From assembly GCA_013397075.1 (NCBI GenBank), contig VWZS01003937.1:3834469-3898468 (forward strand): DNA of 64,000 nucleotides. The letters are read 5' to 3'. This document shows positions 1 to 14,700 of this stretch, one piece after another. Made by a program: the position numbers and the translations under genes. Source of the DNA: Rhabdornis inornatus (taxonomy: Eukaryota; Chordata; Aves; Passeriformes; Rhabdornithidae). The notes under the pieces are model-generated. The model saw nothing but the letters and a program-made list of their open reading frames with translations. It did not search any database and was not told the origin of the DNA. The first letter of the stretch is position 1; each line of letters starts with the position of its first letter.

Positions 1-3000
1 TGCTGCTGGAAGTAGCACCTATTTTAACAATATTCAATGCTCTGATGAGTTTATGTTGCAGAGCACAGATTCTTCTCCTTATGAAAAGTACTTCCCCATA
101 TAACTGCACTGCTGCTGATGGAAGTGAACAGTCAAAACATCACTGTAACGCTTACTACCCCAGGGGTCAGAATGGAAATTGGTCTAAGAGTAGAAAAATG
201 TCACTGAGCTTGAGCAGACTGACCTTGGAAATACTCACTCTTGACGAGGAACAGATCCCACCAAGATGATTCCACTAATTTTAATGGAGCTATTCATAAA
301 GAACTATTTGGTTTGAGCCTGAAAAAATTTGGCCTTTACTATGTTTTGTAATCAAGGTATTACTATAATGGATATGATCCCTATGATTTTTCATCTTTTT
401 ATGTTCAAATGAGTCTTTAATCTGCTAGAGCTGTAGCAGTGTATGGATAACCTAGAGACCCTATACTGGCAGTTCCAGCTTTGATCTTCATTTTAACACT
501 TCAGTATCATTAGTATAATCCCCTTAAACTATTTACCCTTTGTAAGAACTTATTAGCATCTTTTATATCCCCCCAATAGGAAAAAAAAAGGCAACAAGGT
601 TTATTTATAGATTTATATTTAAAAAAAAACATAAGGCAAGCTGTGGTACAACCCTGCAGTAAGGAGAGATTTGATTAATCTTTTTGCGTCTCTTGCTTTA
701 TTGCTTATGCCTTCTCATTCTGCTTGTTGTGACATTTTTGTTGACTTCCCATTCCTTTTGTTGCACTTTTTTATATTTTATATTGCCCTCGCAAATTAAC
801 CATTTCCAGATAGTTTTCCTTCTTTCTTTTCCCATTTTTTTCCCTTCAATAGCTGTTCACCAAGGTCACTTCACTTTATTCAGTTTTCTTCTTTTACCAC
901 TGCTGTTTCTCCATGGGGAATTTTTTGATTCCAGTATTCCAACATCACTTCCGCTAATGGGCATCACTCCAAGTGCACATCCTCTCATCTGAAGGGCAAC
1001 AGGGGAGAAAAAGGATCTTATCTCCACAGGTTCTTATTCCACTGCAAGAAGGAGAACAGAGAAACGGTTCACAAGAGCAGAGGAGATAAAATGCGCCTGG
1101 GCTAAAGCCAGCAGCTTGTGTGGTAGTGTGAGCTGAAGAGATTCACTGCCTCGTTAAAAACACAGGGTGCTCAATTATCAGCAGAGGATGCCCTCAGCAA
1201 CCACAGTGGAAAACACAGCTTCACTTGATGGTCACCTCTGAATTTTAGGCTGAATTCTAACCAGTGGCTGTACACCCCACACACCTGGGCATTGCTCCTA
1301 TGCACAGTGAAAACCACAACACAGTGTAATCTCTCCTGTCCGCTTATTCTTTGTCATGTTCTTTACCCAGACTCCTCTTCCCAACATTACCAGCTCCAGC
1401 TGCAGCTGGCACTGCATGTTCTGTCTGAGGGGTGATGTGGCAAAGAGGCACAGGAAGGTAGGCTTCCACTATGGCTTAGAGGAAAAGCTGATCTATATGG
1501 TCCGTGAGTCAGGGAGCTTCGGGAATGGCAGCCCTGCTCCTTGGTTTTGTAGATTTGCATTAGGTACACTATATATGTGTAAGAGTTTTGAAACTGATTT
1601 TGTTCTGTGTTGTTTTGGTTGGGGGTTTTTTGGTTTTTTTGAGCATGCACTCAAGTAGCTATTATATTATTCAGGGTTTTCAAATATTTGCACATTGATC
1701 TGCTCATGAAAGGGAGGATGGAAAAGCTTGGCAGCAGCCCAGAAGAGTGCCACAGAAGCATGGCTGCTGATAAAAAGCTTATCTGTTGGCTAGCAGAAGA
1801 CTGTATCTGTAATAGAAATGCAGCTACATATTGAATTTTCTCTGTCAGAGGAGTAAATCTGCCATGAAAAATATAATTCACAGCTGAGGACAATTCCATA
1901 CAATGGAATTTTATTTAGAATGTCTGCTGAGTATATGCTTGTTATGATGTCTAAATGGCAAAAAATAATGCTTGATCCTAAATATTGCTCAACAAATACT
2001 CACACTTCTAAATCTATTTCAGCCATCTAAGAATGAAATTCAATACAGAGTAAAATAGTGCTTTAAACATATATGCCAAAAAAACTGGTAGGTTGGCACA
2101 GAAAAATTTCAGTAAGAGGTCAGTTTCAATACGTCTTAATAAATTCATATCTAAAAGAAAGCACAAAGAAAGTACAAAAGGCACTAAACTATAATCAGGA
2201 CTCTTGAAAAATAAGATCTCATGTTTCTGTGATGCTGTAAAAATACATTGGCCTGCAAGACTTTGGAATTACTCCAGGGACATCTTGGCTTTCCTGCTGT
2301 GCCAGGAATCCTCTCTTTCTTGCTGTTTTTGTGCAGTGGAGTGAGATACTTTTCCTTCAGTGCTACAGTTCAACTTGCAAGCAGCATCCTCAGGGGTGCT
2401 TGCTCTTTTGAGAGGGGAGAGGATGAGAGCGCTGGATCCTGAGCAGCTGTGTGTAAGGTACAGAAGGGAATGGGGCCCTGCTTTGGACACATTTCAGAGC
2501 ACCAAAGGGTTAACATCCTCACAGAATGACTGTTATAGAGCACTCGTGTCACATTTGCTGCCTTTCTAAAAAGTAACTGTGTAAACTTCTCATAGACACG
2601 ATTTGGTTTCAATGGCATTACAGCAGAGACTGGGTTAGGGCTCCTCATTTGTTCCCCGGGCCAGCTTGAGGAGAGAGGGTTATAGGAAGCTGTTCTGAGC
2701 ATGGGCTTGCAGTCTGCCTCAACCCTCTGCACCTGTCCTGGCATGGTTCCCTGCTCTCTCTGCTGTCCCTATGGTCATTCCATTCGTGCCTCTAAAGAAA
2801 AGTTTACACAGCTTTTTAAGAAAGTAGTCAAGGATTACATAAAATCCAAACCCATCCCAATATCCTCTTTTGGTAGGAAGGATGGAAGGAGGAAGAAAAA
2901 AGTAATGGCATCCTAAGCATTGTGGAATGGGAGGGAATAGACAAGAGGGAAAAACACCTCCGCAAAACCAAAGAAGGAGTTAGAAGGAGTGAGTAATCTC

Positions 3001-6000
3001 AACATTGAAGCACCTAAGAGCTTCCTAAGTGTTTCCTAAGAGCAAAGGAAGGGATGAAGGAAAATGTATTTGGAAAATAATCCAGACTGGGTTAGGCACT
3101 TGTATATACAACTGTAAAGTGGAGGTAAATTGCCACCATGTGGCAATCTCTTCCCATGTAAAGAAAATACTTACACAAAGGGGGCAGTGAAGTTTTGTCC
3201 CTGAAAGGGTGGGCAGTATTCTGTGAACAGGGCTAGTGAACTGATCCAAGTGCAACTCGCTGAGAAGGCATCTTAGGAAGAAGGGAGGCCCAAGTAGCTT
3301 TTCTCCTTTACTTTTTGTAAGAAAAGATGAAAAGTGCAGTCCTTGTTTAGCAAGAGACAAATAGCAAGGAAATCTCCCTGAGCAGTGAAGGATCTATAAA
3401 TACCTTGAGAGATGGGCTTTGCTCTTCTATTCTGCAAGTAGCTCAAGTGAGCCCTGAATGTGTATTTGAAAGAGCAAGAGACCTGTGAAACCTGCCTTCA
3501 CTGTAGGTACTGGGACAAAATTTACGTGGAGTTCGAGTGGGTTTGATCAAAGCCTCCTCTATGTACTGCAGTGCTATACAGAGGCATCCAAAATGAGCTG
3601 ACTTGGAAGCTGCATAGGAGCCAAGAAAAATGTAGGAGATTATAACTGGTGAATTATAACCAGACTGACAGGTTGCAGAAACAGAGGCTGCCTTGAGCTC
3701 CCCTTCTCTTTTCAGTTTTGTTTCTGATAAGTAAACAAGGACTCCCACATTGCTATGCACCAGAGAATCAAGACAGGAGAGGGCTCTTATGTGCATGGAG
3801 ACTCATGTCCTGCCAGTTGGTGATGAGATGAGCACTGTAATCCGGCATAAATCTGTGTCACCGCTGTAGAGGAAGGTTCTTTCTGACACCACCCCCAGCT
3901 GCCCATTCTCATCACCTCTCCTGCACTTACAGCAGCTTTCAGGCAGCCACAAGCATAAATCCAGACCAGCACAATTAGCTTTCAGCATCAGCATCTTGAT
4001 TCAGAGGTGCCCGTGCCTACACAAGGACAGGAGTGGGGAGGAATGGCCCCTTCCAGCACCACTGAGAATTTGTACAAGGTCCAAGAAGCGATGTCTGTGC
4101 TCTGAGACATCAGCATCAGTCAAGTGAGGAGGCAAGTCCACAAGATGCCAAGCTTTTTTCATCAACACACCTCACCTACAAGAGATTTATGTGTCCTTCT
4201 CTTCAGCAGCCCACTGAGCTGCCCAGTAGGAGGGAGCAAACAGACGTCAACCAAATCAATCACACTCACACCAGCAATGTGTTCTTTTGCTTCATTTAGT
4301 ATTACATTTCCTGAATTGAAAAACACCGACATTCTGCTTTTGTCCTCTCTTTCCCTTTGCTACATTTTCCTTTCATCTATGACAGCATCTTTTAACATTC
4401 TTACATAAGTACAGAGATTCTGCTTCTCTTTCTTATGTTGCTTTTCCTTGCTACTCTTCACTTCTCCTTGATCAGAGAAACTCCCTTGATCCTTTACCTT
4501 CCCCTCCTGGCTCCTCTGCAGCTTTTCTGCCTTTCGCCCACTACTAGTCTCACAAACAGAGACCTCCTCCTTCCAAAGCTCTGCTTGTTCCCCACCTCAT
4601 ACTGAATACAGCCCTAGGGGTACCTTTGTCAGCCCCATGGACAAGAGGGAAGTGATCTGAAGGACATGAATCCTACAAAGAGGTGGGGTTTATCCCATCA
4701 GTCCCCTGTACTGGCTTTGCCAAGAAACCCTTATTCAAGAGAAGGAAGATGTGACTATCTGTCCCTCGAGCACAAAGGATTGTCCTTTTCCTGCCCTCAC
4801 TGCAGAAGGACCAGCCTGCTGATGGGGTATGATGCTGACTGTGAGGTTTTCTTTGTCACGTCACTGTGATACAAGAGGCAGAGGATCCTCCCTGGGGAGA
4901 ACCCCTTACATAAGAGATTTTTTTTGTCAGTGTGCATTGCCAAATTCCAGCCCAAAACAGAAGCATAGCAGAGAGGTTTGCATAAAGATAAAGAACGCAG
5001 CATCACTCGACTCCTGTGCAGCTCCAGCAATCTGGGTCATGGGGAGATGTAGGAAGCTGTCACCATTTAGCCTACTGAGAAATACTAATGTAGAAGAAAT
5101 GCAAGGCCCTCTCTGGTCCGGAATCAGAAGGTACAAAGAGAACTATGAATCCCACAGACACACCAGGCAGTCTGGTCCATCGTATTCTAATACTTATTTA
5201 CATCAGACTTTGCACCATTGCAGCCACTGATTTCAAGTGCTTGAGCTTCTTTTTCATCGTAGCCTGTATGTGACATGAAGCATGCCCAGAATCAAGTATA
5301 AACACTGGTGAGTTCCTCTACATGCTTCTGCTATCATCCTGTAGAAATGGCTAATCCACTTTCAGGCCTCCTATTCATTCCTCAAGCTTAATAATTTCCC
5401 AGTACACATCACATGGGAAACCAGAATTCCATAAATCACACTCCTCAAAAAAACCCCAAACCATTACCAATCTGATTTCAATTTTCTTCTTGTACTTGCG
5501 ATGATGCCCACTAAGATAAATAAAATGGCAATATTTGTAAAATACCCAATCTACTGCCTGTGTATTTAAAATCAAATCTGTCAGCACATTACCCCAGCTG
5601 TAGAGAGATTAGTCAGAATCTCCCTCCTCAACTTTTCCCTCCTAAGTCTCTTGCTGGGCTCTTGCTTCCTATGAGTTGATTCCACTTCTAATTTTATGTT
5701 TCCATCAATAGTAGAGGAATAAAACAGCTGAAGGGAACAGATAAGGGACTTACTCCACTACTGCCACCATCCAACTCCAAATTGGATTGACTGGCTGAGT
5801 GCCCCCAAATCCTCCATGGATACGCAATTTAATAGAAAAAAAAAGATTTCACACACAAAGAAAAATATGCAGAAAATAATATGACCACTTTATTAAACAT
5901 AATCGTTTCAGCAATGTGCATATGATTATATCCTTAATTCAAATGAAATGCAACAGACATCCTTTTATGTTACCCACAGAAAAAAGAATCCCAGCTGATG

Positions 6001-8138
6001 ATTTAATTTGTCCTTTTACCAAATTATTTAATTTTAGCAAGCTGTTATCCAAGGAAGAACATTAAAAAGGGCCATATCGCATCAGCCTAACAATGAACCT
6101 GGTCCATCTTGTATTTGACAGCAGCCAATAAAGGGAACAGGGGGAAGTGCAAAATAGAAGTGCAAAAGAGCAGATGGGGAAAAAATGCTAAGGAGAATTT
6201 GAGGAGGATGAAAAATAGGTTAAAGCAGGTGGAGGAACTAAAATAATTCCCTCAGTTAGAGCGAGGCTGTATTCCCATGGATAAGCACACATGGATTTCT
6301 AGAGAGGCAACTCGAAGCAGGATCAGTGCTCACCAGGAGCAGCGCTCTGGGCTGTGCCTGAGTGCTCCCTTACCTGATGGCAGCAGTGGAGATCAGCTGT
6401 CCTGCCTGCACAGGCAGAACCACAGGGATTGGGCCAGATACTCATTTTTAATTTGTTTTGCCTTTTAACTTGACATAGTGCCCCTAAGATTCAACCAGTT
6501 TTAATTTCAAGCTGAAATTATGTATCTTCAAAGTATGTGTTGGTGTCTTCTGTAATTGCTCAGTTAATGGGAAAATTAGGATTATAATAGCCCTACCAAA
6601 CTCCTTTGTCCCAAACCAGGCAGATCTCTGCCCTAGTGGTATGTTGTGGTGTCCCCATCTCTCCTTCTCACTTGCCTCCTTTAAATTATTCCATTTGGCT
6701 TCACAACTTGCCTTCCCTTGATCTCCTAATAGGATGGTGAACCTCTGACCTCTTCCCAGGAGCTCTGCTTGAAACCTAACCTTTCCAGACTGCCAAACTT
6801 CCATTTGCTCCTCATTTCCCTTCTGCTGTGTCACCAGTCTCATCAGTCTCTTTCTAAAACTTGAGATTTAAATTTTCTTTCATTATTTTTCTGCTAGAAA
6901 AACTCAGCTTAGCCTATTCAGTGCTCAACTACCACAGTAGTTGCTGAGTAACAAAGAATCAGTGGAACATTACAGCTTTTGCAGCGGCTCATTTAACAGC
7001 ACCACAAATGTTTTGTACAAGGAGAGCGCAGTGATTTCTATTTGTTCCTGATATTTGGAATATCTCCAGCTCAAACGCTGCTGCGTTGGGTTTATTTTTT
7101 TCTGATTTGGTAAAATGGAGTCTCCATTCATGACCTGTGCACAGCACAGGTCCCCAAGCAAGAAATGGAGGAATTGGAATTAATTCCACCTGGAGAGCGT
7201 GGCTCACCCCTCCATGGGACAGGTGCCTTCAGCTGCAGGGACCTGCTGCCCACTGCCCTGCTGTGCTCCAGCTGCTCCAGGCAGCTGGCAAGGTTATTAC
7301 ACCTTCAGGTGGGTCAAGCTGGCTTCAGGTGGGAAATGCTGCCTGAAGTGACAGCAGCACCTGCAGTGAGGGGCTGGAGAGGTACTGCAGAGGAGAAGGG
7401 GTGGGGGCATCCCTCCTTTGGCAAAAGGCCAGGTTGCACTGCAGGTCCCCAGCCCTACTCACTGCCCTACCTGCTCCTGGGTGTCAGGTTGTTTCTGGCC
7501 TTGCTGACAGCCCTCTCATTCATACCATGACTGTGGGTAGCAGTGTTAGCTCTGACATTCAGTCATAATTGACCCTCATCCCTCAAGGACATAGAGCAGA
7601 ACAAAGGAAGGCTACACTATAAATACACCAAAATAGGCCACAAACCATCATCTGGAGAGCCCTTCATGTCCCCTGCCGCTGTCTTGCCCAGGGGTTCAGT
7701 GAGACTGCAGGTTCTCCGTGGTGCCTGTCCCAGGCACACAGCCAGGATCAGCCTTCCCCCTGCACATGGAAACGGTCCAGCACTGGCCCCATTGCGGGCA
7801 CTGGTCCTCTCTATTGCCTCTTGCTTGCTGAGGAACATTCCCCTAGTCTTCCTCATCTTCTCAGTAACTCATTAATACCAGATGGATCACTTTGTGGATT
7901 GTGTGCAGGGCAGTGTGTTTGACCATTTCTTCAGTGGAAGCCATAATTACCAATATTATAATCTGAGGTGCAAGTGCCCATGACAAACATCCCCTGCTCA
8001 GGCCAAAGACTGGACATTCTAAGCTTGAAATTGGGTGATACACAGGTTGGCCTGTATTACTTACCTATGGGTGGTGACATCATCAGTGAAATCATTATTT
8101 GAGACAACAGAGGTCTCAAACTAGGAGTGGAATTTTTA

Positions 8139-8202
8139 TGTAAATTTCATGTAAATTTCTGTAAATTTCTTTCTTTTAATGTAAATTTACATGTAAATTT
8201 CC
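8139..8202. repeat. Irregular TGTAAATTT repeat cluster
   Basis: Five exact copies of TGTAAATTT start near 8139, 8149, 8160, 8180 and 8192. Spacing is 10-20 bp, and one copy reads into the palindrome GTAAATTTAC. This is a local tandem expansion of an AT-rich word. I see no sign of function. Confidence 0.7.
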
Positions 8203-9004
8203 TGTGTGGGTCTATATACATTAGACATACCTGTCGATCAGCTCTGAGTAATTACAGCCTGCTTTTCTGTATTTCCATCACAACCTAGAGAGGGTGTAAG
8301 GGAATTAGGGGTGAATGAGGTCTGCAGGAACTCTGGAAGAGGCTTCTGAGATGACCCCAGTGAGATGAGAAAGGCATTCACCTTCTGCCTGTCTCTTGCT
8401 CTTTAATATTTAAAATTTCAAATATTTTTACTAAGCCATTTGTCAATCCACTAATAATAATTACAATGAGAATCACAAGATCACTGTAAGCCTTAAACTG
8501 TGGTTTGTGATGTTCTAAGACAGTCCATTAGTTGAATGGTATTATAAAATAAGAAGTTAAATTTTTTTTCTGCATTATTTTTTTAAAATTTTACATCTCT
8601 GTGTAAAAAGGAAAGACAGTATGCCTTGAATCTGTAATATAAAAAAAGCAGCTGCCTTCACCTTCCAGCAATACAAACACAGCACAACATCCTATATACT
8701 ATATACACACCCCACCCTCGGTCTGCATAGCTGCTAACAAATATGTATTTTACATTTAGCCAGTAACTGCTGTTCAAGGTTTCTCTCCAGATGCTCAGGG
8801 ATGAGCTAAACACCACTTTGATTACAGAATGGTGCATTCCCCATATCAAAAGCTAGCAAAAGTAGTTCCTTTGATACCAAAAGAAACAGCCAGTGGTGAT
8901 TAAAACAAGCAAATGTCCTGGGGAAGTGTTTGAAGTCAAGTGCAGGCCCTGATCAAAGCACAGGTAATGTAAGCACACAAGGCTAGCAGGAAGAAAGCCT
9001 GTGT

Positions 9005-9090
9005 TTTATTAGACCAACACACAGTACTGGAGAAAATGGGCAACTTTTCATACAAAAGCCTTTCTTCAGCTCTGTCATTTGGTGTAATAA
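9005..9090. repeat. Possible ancient dispersed repeat remnant
   Basis: The wording 'ttttattagaccaac ... caacttttcatac ... cctttcttcagct' resembles an old dispersed repeat seen widely in amniote genomes. I cannot name the family with confidence. No target-site duplication or tail is visible. Confidence 0.3.
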
Positions 9091-11284
9091 CAGGTGTTGT
9101 GTCTCCCTACCTATGTTGCCTCTCCTCTGTTCACAGGCCACTGCTGAGCCAATACTCCTGCTGCTACAGCAGAGGAAAGTCTTGCTGGCAGACATGATTG
9201 ATGCCACACGGTCCCACACTTCAGGGGAATAATCTCAGAGTTTAATTATTCCAGTACAGAAACGCAAAGAGCATTTATCTGAATTATTGTAAAAGAGCTC
9301 TGTCAGAGGAAGAAGAAACAAGAAGTTGAAAGACATATTTCTCACAACCCAACAATTCCATTGTAACAACAGCAAAAAAACTGTTTTTCAACATGATTCA
9401 GGTTACCACAGAGCAAAGCTGTCTAAAGTCTGTCTTTTACAATCTCTCTCTGGCTTTGTTCAACTCTATTCCAGTGTCTTCAGATACTTGTTTGTTAATC
9501 TGTAGCTATGCACCCCTCTGCCCTACCTGACTGTTTGCCAAACTGAGACAAAAAGAGCTCTTCTGCCACTTTCTCTCAAGAGCTGTGAGATTGACAAGAA
9601 GAACGTCTGAGAGCAAGGAGAAAGCTGAGAAGAGCCCTCTCCAGCTCACATTTGCAAGGGGTTCACTGTTTCTCAGCTCTTCTTCATCTCTCAGCTGCAG
9701 CTTTCTCCATCCTGAGCCCTTGCAATCTCTGCAGGGAAGGAGGCTGAACTGCTGATAAGAGCCTGAGCCACATGTGGCATGGCAGAGACAACAGTGAGAC
9801 AGGAAGGAAGAAGGGAAGGGTGATTAACTGGGGTGAGAATTTCTGCAAAGGCAGCATTTGACATCGAGGTAGGCAACAACTTGAAGAAGGGCAAGCCTCA
9901 AGTTCATGTTTTGGCTACAGAAGGACATAAATCAGATTTTGGGATTGGAACTAATTTATCTTGAACAGAGAGTTGGATGCCCTGGAGAACTGTGGGATGG
10001 GACTGAACAGGGAGGAAGCAGGTACTAGCCTTGGTAGGGGTGTGGAGGGGTATGTCTTTAGTAAGCAGCTCGTTGAAACTACTTCCCCTTCAGTGGGGTG
10101 TGTGTGAGGTGCATCCAGGGGAAAAAGCAAGACAAGGCCAAGAAGGACAAAATGTTAACCCAAGCCTTTATTTTTGTGCCACTACACTGAATTCTTTAGT
10201 GAAAAATTTTGATCGAAGGTAATGCTGATACATGCTCCAGCTGTAGATCTGCCAGTTTGCTTCCAAGCCGTCTGTGATCAGAGAAATATTTTCCCCAGCC
10301 AGCTCTGCTGCCAAACAGGCAGGCAAGCAGTAGTGAGACAGGGTGGCTGACTAATTTCCAAACGTCAAAGTTTGCCTATAACTGTTTCCCTCCCCCCCAC
10401 AATTTTAGAGAGGTAGAACTACCTGTTTGTGATGGCTGTGCCTGGGGCCAAAGAACTATTATTGCTCTTGGGACACTGGCTACCAGTGCTGACTACTGTT
10501 CCTGAAGTCTCATCACACAGTAATCCCTGAGGAATGCATCTTCATCTGTTTCTTCAGGGGATATTTTTTCTCACTCTGTGTAATATTTTGTGAGCAGCTA
10601 CTATGAAGTCCTGAGTATATGTCCCTTGTATTTCTCTTGTCAATGAAGAGTGGAGCTCTTGCTACAGGTCCTGGCTTTGTAGCATGTACCTGTTTATTGC
10701 TCTTACAGAGAGACACAGTACCCTGTGTACAAGACTCTCCAGAGAGCATGTAAACAGTTTAACAATAACTCATGGCCAAATGTATTCCCTCTCAGCCCAG
10801 AGGCAGAAGAGACAGTATTTCCCCAAATAAACACAGTACCCATCTATCCAATCCTTCCATGTTCCTGCAGACAAACACCGGGGGAAAGAGATGAAATGGT
10901 AACCTTTCCCTGAAAGCCACTGAAAGTCCTTGCCTGCCCAGGACATGGCACAGTGGAGGTATTCACTGAAATGTTGCACAGCTGTGGCACATTAGACCTA
11001 GGCCATGGTCTGTAAATCCCCAACAGCTCTTAATTAAACATTTGACTCTGGAGCAGCCAAAAATCAAATGCTGAGGTAAGTGCTGAAGAAAAAAAGAAAC
11101 CTCTCCAGCAGCTGAGAGTCAGAGTGGTGGCAATGTCCATCAGCTACTGCTCATCATCAGCTCACACTGCAAACTGTGAGATGCAGCTGTGTTCTGCTGG
11201 GGCCCTAACTTCTCTGGAAACTCTCAGAGTAATGTGAGATTGACCCCATCTGTAAGTCACACCACAATATAAGAATGGTATTAA

Positions 11285-11743
11285 ACTGTTGGAGAGTGTC
11301 CAGAGGAGGGCAACAAAGATGGTGAAGGGCCTTGAGGAGCAGCCATTTGAGGAGTTGAGCTCTCTTGGTCTGTTCAGCCCAGAGGAGACTGAGGACAGAC
11401 CTCACCGCAGTTACAGCTTCCTTGTGAGGGGAAGAGGAGGGACAGGCACTGATCTCTGCTCTGTGGCGACCAGTGACAGGACCCAAAGGAATGGCCTGAA
11501 GCTGCGTCAGGGGAGGTTTAGGCTGGATATTAGAAAAAGTTTCTTCATCCAGGGAGTGGTTGGGCACTGGAACAGGCTTCCCATGGAAGTGGTCCCAGCA
11601 CCAGCCTGACAGAGTTCAAGTTTGTTTGGACAATGTTCTCAGGCACATGGTGTGACTCTTGGGGATGTCCTGTGCAGGGCTGGCAGTTGGAATCAGTCAT
11701 CCTTGTGGGTTCCTTCCAACTCGGCATATTCTGTGATTCTGTG
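11285..11743 (+). mobile_element. CR1 LINE 3' end, sense orientation
   Basis: This is a 5'-truncated avian CR1 retrotransposon fragment. It carries the usual CR1 landmarks in order: 'gagtgtccagaggagggcaac', 'ggtctgttcagcccagag', 'actggaacaggcttccca', 'ttccttccaactc', then the tandem terminal octamer ATTCTGTG ATTCTGTG. The octamer marks an intact 3' terminus at about 11743. Several stop codons interrupt the ORF2 remnant, so it is dead. Short open frames here are relics of CR1 and not host genes. Confidence 0.93.
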
Positions 11744-14700
11744 ATATATATCCATAAACATAGAAAAGTTATGTGGAAAGGTGCAAAGAAACGTGAATGG
11801 AAAAATAAGAACTCTTTACTACATACATTAATAGAAGCTTGAGAAAAAACAGAGGAAGCAGAACCCCCTCTCCCGTACATGCATTTCAGCACAGATGTTC
11901 TTGTTTTTCTCTTTTCCCACTTTGTTTGGCTTCTCCTTTTCACCGTGCTCACAATTTTACTAACTGTTTTAAGGGTGCTATTTTTCTCAGCACTGTTTCC
12001 AGGAAACATTTATTTCCTTTTGCCACATTTTTCTTTTATTTCTTTCTTTATTGTCTCACTGGTTACATGCCTCACCACACCACTGAGGCAGTCCCCCAAA
12101 TACACACTTCAAATTTGCCTATTCCTCTTCATTATTTTTGCTCCAGCAAAAGCCCCAGTGACCTTTAGACTGAGCTCCTCCTACCCTGCTGAGAACCTAA
12201 CCTCAAAAGAGGATTTTCTTCTGTCTTTACTTCTTTTCTTATTTCATTGCTTCTTTTTCAATGTCGTTATCTCTCTCTCCCACAACCAGAACAACGCCCT
12301 CAAAGCTGCCCCTGTGTTTATCATCTTCCAATATCTCCCGTGACTCTCCTCATTGAATTTCCCATAAGGAACCCTGTAACAACCACGAGACCCATAGGCA
12401 CCCCTGCCACAGTGATGAAAAATGCATTGGCTCTACCTGTGCTGAGAGCGGGAGCACAATTGAGCCTCTCACGTCAATTGTGAACTCTGCTGCTCACATG
12501 GTCTCCTGCAAAGACAGTAAACCAAACACAGACTCCTGTAGAGAAAATAAAAGCTGGAAGGGCTCCCCGGTGCCTCACATTACACTGAAGCTTCAAAGAG
12601 GTAGGAAAAAATACATTTAACCTTTGCAAGACAAGGAAGCACAGCAAAATGTTGCAGAATGACTCATTTAAAAGAGTTTGAGAAACGTGAAGGAAATAGA
12701 CAATGCTGGGTTAAGATGCAAGTGTGATACAGAGCAGGGTGGTATAAAACTTCAAGGAAACGTCAAGGAAAAAGAAGGGGACTGGAACTGGAGCTGGTGA
12801 ATTCCAAGTTAACCCAACTGTTGCATATATGGAAAATCAGGACCAAGTTAGCTTAGAAGGGCTTAAATCTGTCTCAGCACCTTGCTGCTCCAGGTTCTTC
12901 TAACAGCGTTTGTCCCCACACTAGAAAGAATTTGACAACCTAAACTCTCTGCAGCTTTTTCAGTTCTTTGGCCCATTTTGCTGTCATCCTAAACTAGGTC
13001 TAGCACAATTTAAGTTGCAGAGGACGTAGATAAGGGAATATTCTTGCACACAGGGCTGTAGTCTTTTTGAAAATTGTAAAAGCTTAAAGTAGTTAGCAAT
13101 TTCCCAACCACTGACATCAATAAATTATATGAGGAAAGAAGGCTGGAAGTGAACTGAATCCTTGGATGAGTACAAGAAAAAGAGGACAGGCACTTCTGTT
13201 GGGTTATCAGAGCAAGGGCAGGAGAAAAGTCTGATCTTGTGGCTATTTGGGCAGGTTCTGAGGTACAGCTGTGGCTTACTCTGGGGCAAGGGTACTAAAC
13301 TACAGATTTGAGCTCTTCCTGCTGCTTGTTCATGAGGCACCATGAATAAGCAGCACCTCTGGTCAGATCATGGATGTGTCCCTCCTTCACTGAATAGCTG
13401 ACCCAGTACTTAAAAACCTGTGGCACCACCACTGACATTTATGTATGTAATTAATTTCACATTAACAAATCGTCCAGGTGAAGCTTTTGATCAAAACCAG
13501 TGGATTCTGTTACAACTGTCTTAACATGGAGCCTGTTTTCTCTAGTGGTTCATTCAAAACAGTCAGTTCTAACTTGATTTTTGCACTGTTTTTATATAAC
13601 CAGAGAACAGATGATGCCAGCTAAACACAAATTCATTACTTCAGTGATTACAGTGAGGTTGAATTAAGTAATGCATTTAGCCTCACTTGGTAGTGTTCCA
13701 TTCCTTCTGGTTTTGATAAATTAACCAGTGATGATCATGGAGTTTTAATAAACAGACAAGGTTTAATTTCTTCTTACAGCTGTGAGCTTCCTACCTGATA
13801 AGCATTAAAAAAGACTTATTAACGCCACTATTTTAAATCACCTTTTAACCTATATTGTTCTTGCTTATATCCCATTTATTTAATTTTTTATTTATCTTCT
13901 TTTTTGCCTAAACACCAGTAGAAATGAAGCAATGTGTGATGGCTAAGAAAAATTACCATACAAGCAATATTTAAAACAGTGTAGTTGTACAGTGCTCCCA
14001 GGGTAAACTGGGAGGAGAGGAAGAGCCAGGGGGGATAATTCTTTGTTCAGGCTAGGCTGCCTCTGTCATTCAAGAGGACAAAATAAAGACAGTAGGGCAT
14101 TGCCAGGCTGCACTTCCACTGCCATCTGAAAAGTGCCCAAGGGGAGTTGTGCCGTGCTAGCTCAAGCTATTTTCCTTCCCATCTGCTCAAGTTGATTTAG
14201 AGAAGTGCATTATGCAACCTAACTGCTATGTTGAGGTTCAAATGAGTGTGGCAGTGCACTTAACACTTCTAGGAGATGTTTTGAGGAAAAGGAGTGATTA
14301 CATAAAACCAGGTCTTTCAGTCTGCGATGGTAAAGGTAATGCTACATGGCTGTTAGAAGAAACGAACAAAAACCCACACAAAACAAACCAGAAAGCCAAA
14401 ACCAACCCAAAACAAACTCCTGAAAACATGAAGATTAAAACTGAGAAAGGCTGAACCACACTCAAATGTGTCAGCAAGATGGAGCAATAATGTGAAAACC
14501 AGTGAGGACAAAAGTAAAAACACCTTATCTGCACAACTTGGGCGTTTGGCAGCGAAACACTGATGTTCTTGTCCGTCAGTAACTCAGGACATGATCACCT
14601 GCAGTTCTTTGGATTGTCTCATATCACTGCCAGTATCAAAAGTAGCATTTGTAAATCACACATTAGGTTCTTGCCCTCAGCTTAAAAAAAACCCCACACA

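Larger units (their letters stand above)
1..11284. other. Intergenic DNA, no supportable gene
   Basis: AT-rich vertebrate intergenic sequence. Short open frames occur on both strands, but none has recognisable protein similarity or a plausible exon structure. The only structures I can point to are a T/G-rich low-complexity stretch near 1617-1640, a TGTAAATTT cluster at 8139-8202 and a possible ancient repeat near 9005-9090. In human the FAM89A-TRIM67 interval is a long gene desert with TRIM67 on the opposite strand. That fits this empty flank, and no TRIM67 exon is visible here. Confidence 0.6.

Noticed and set aside
7137..7530. Overlapping 69- and 121-codon open frames in GC-richer DNA
   Set aside because: No recognisable similarity, no splice or promoter context, low-complexity CTG/CAG-rich composition.
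11289..11609. 106-codon open frame containing 'ESVQRRATKMVKGLEEQPFEEL'
   Set aside because: It is the translated CR1 3' region (relic reverse-transcriptase end), not a host gene.
11879..12343. 154-codon phenylalanine/leucine-rich open frame
   Set aside because: Composition reflects a pyrimidine-rich strand. There is no conserved motif or plausible start context.
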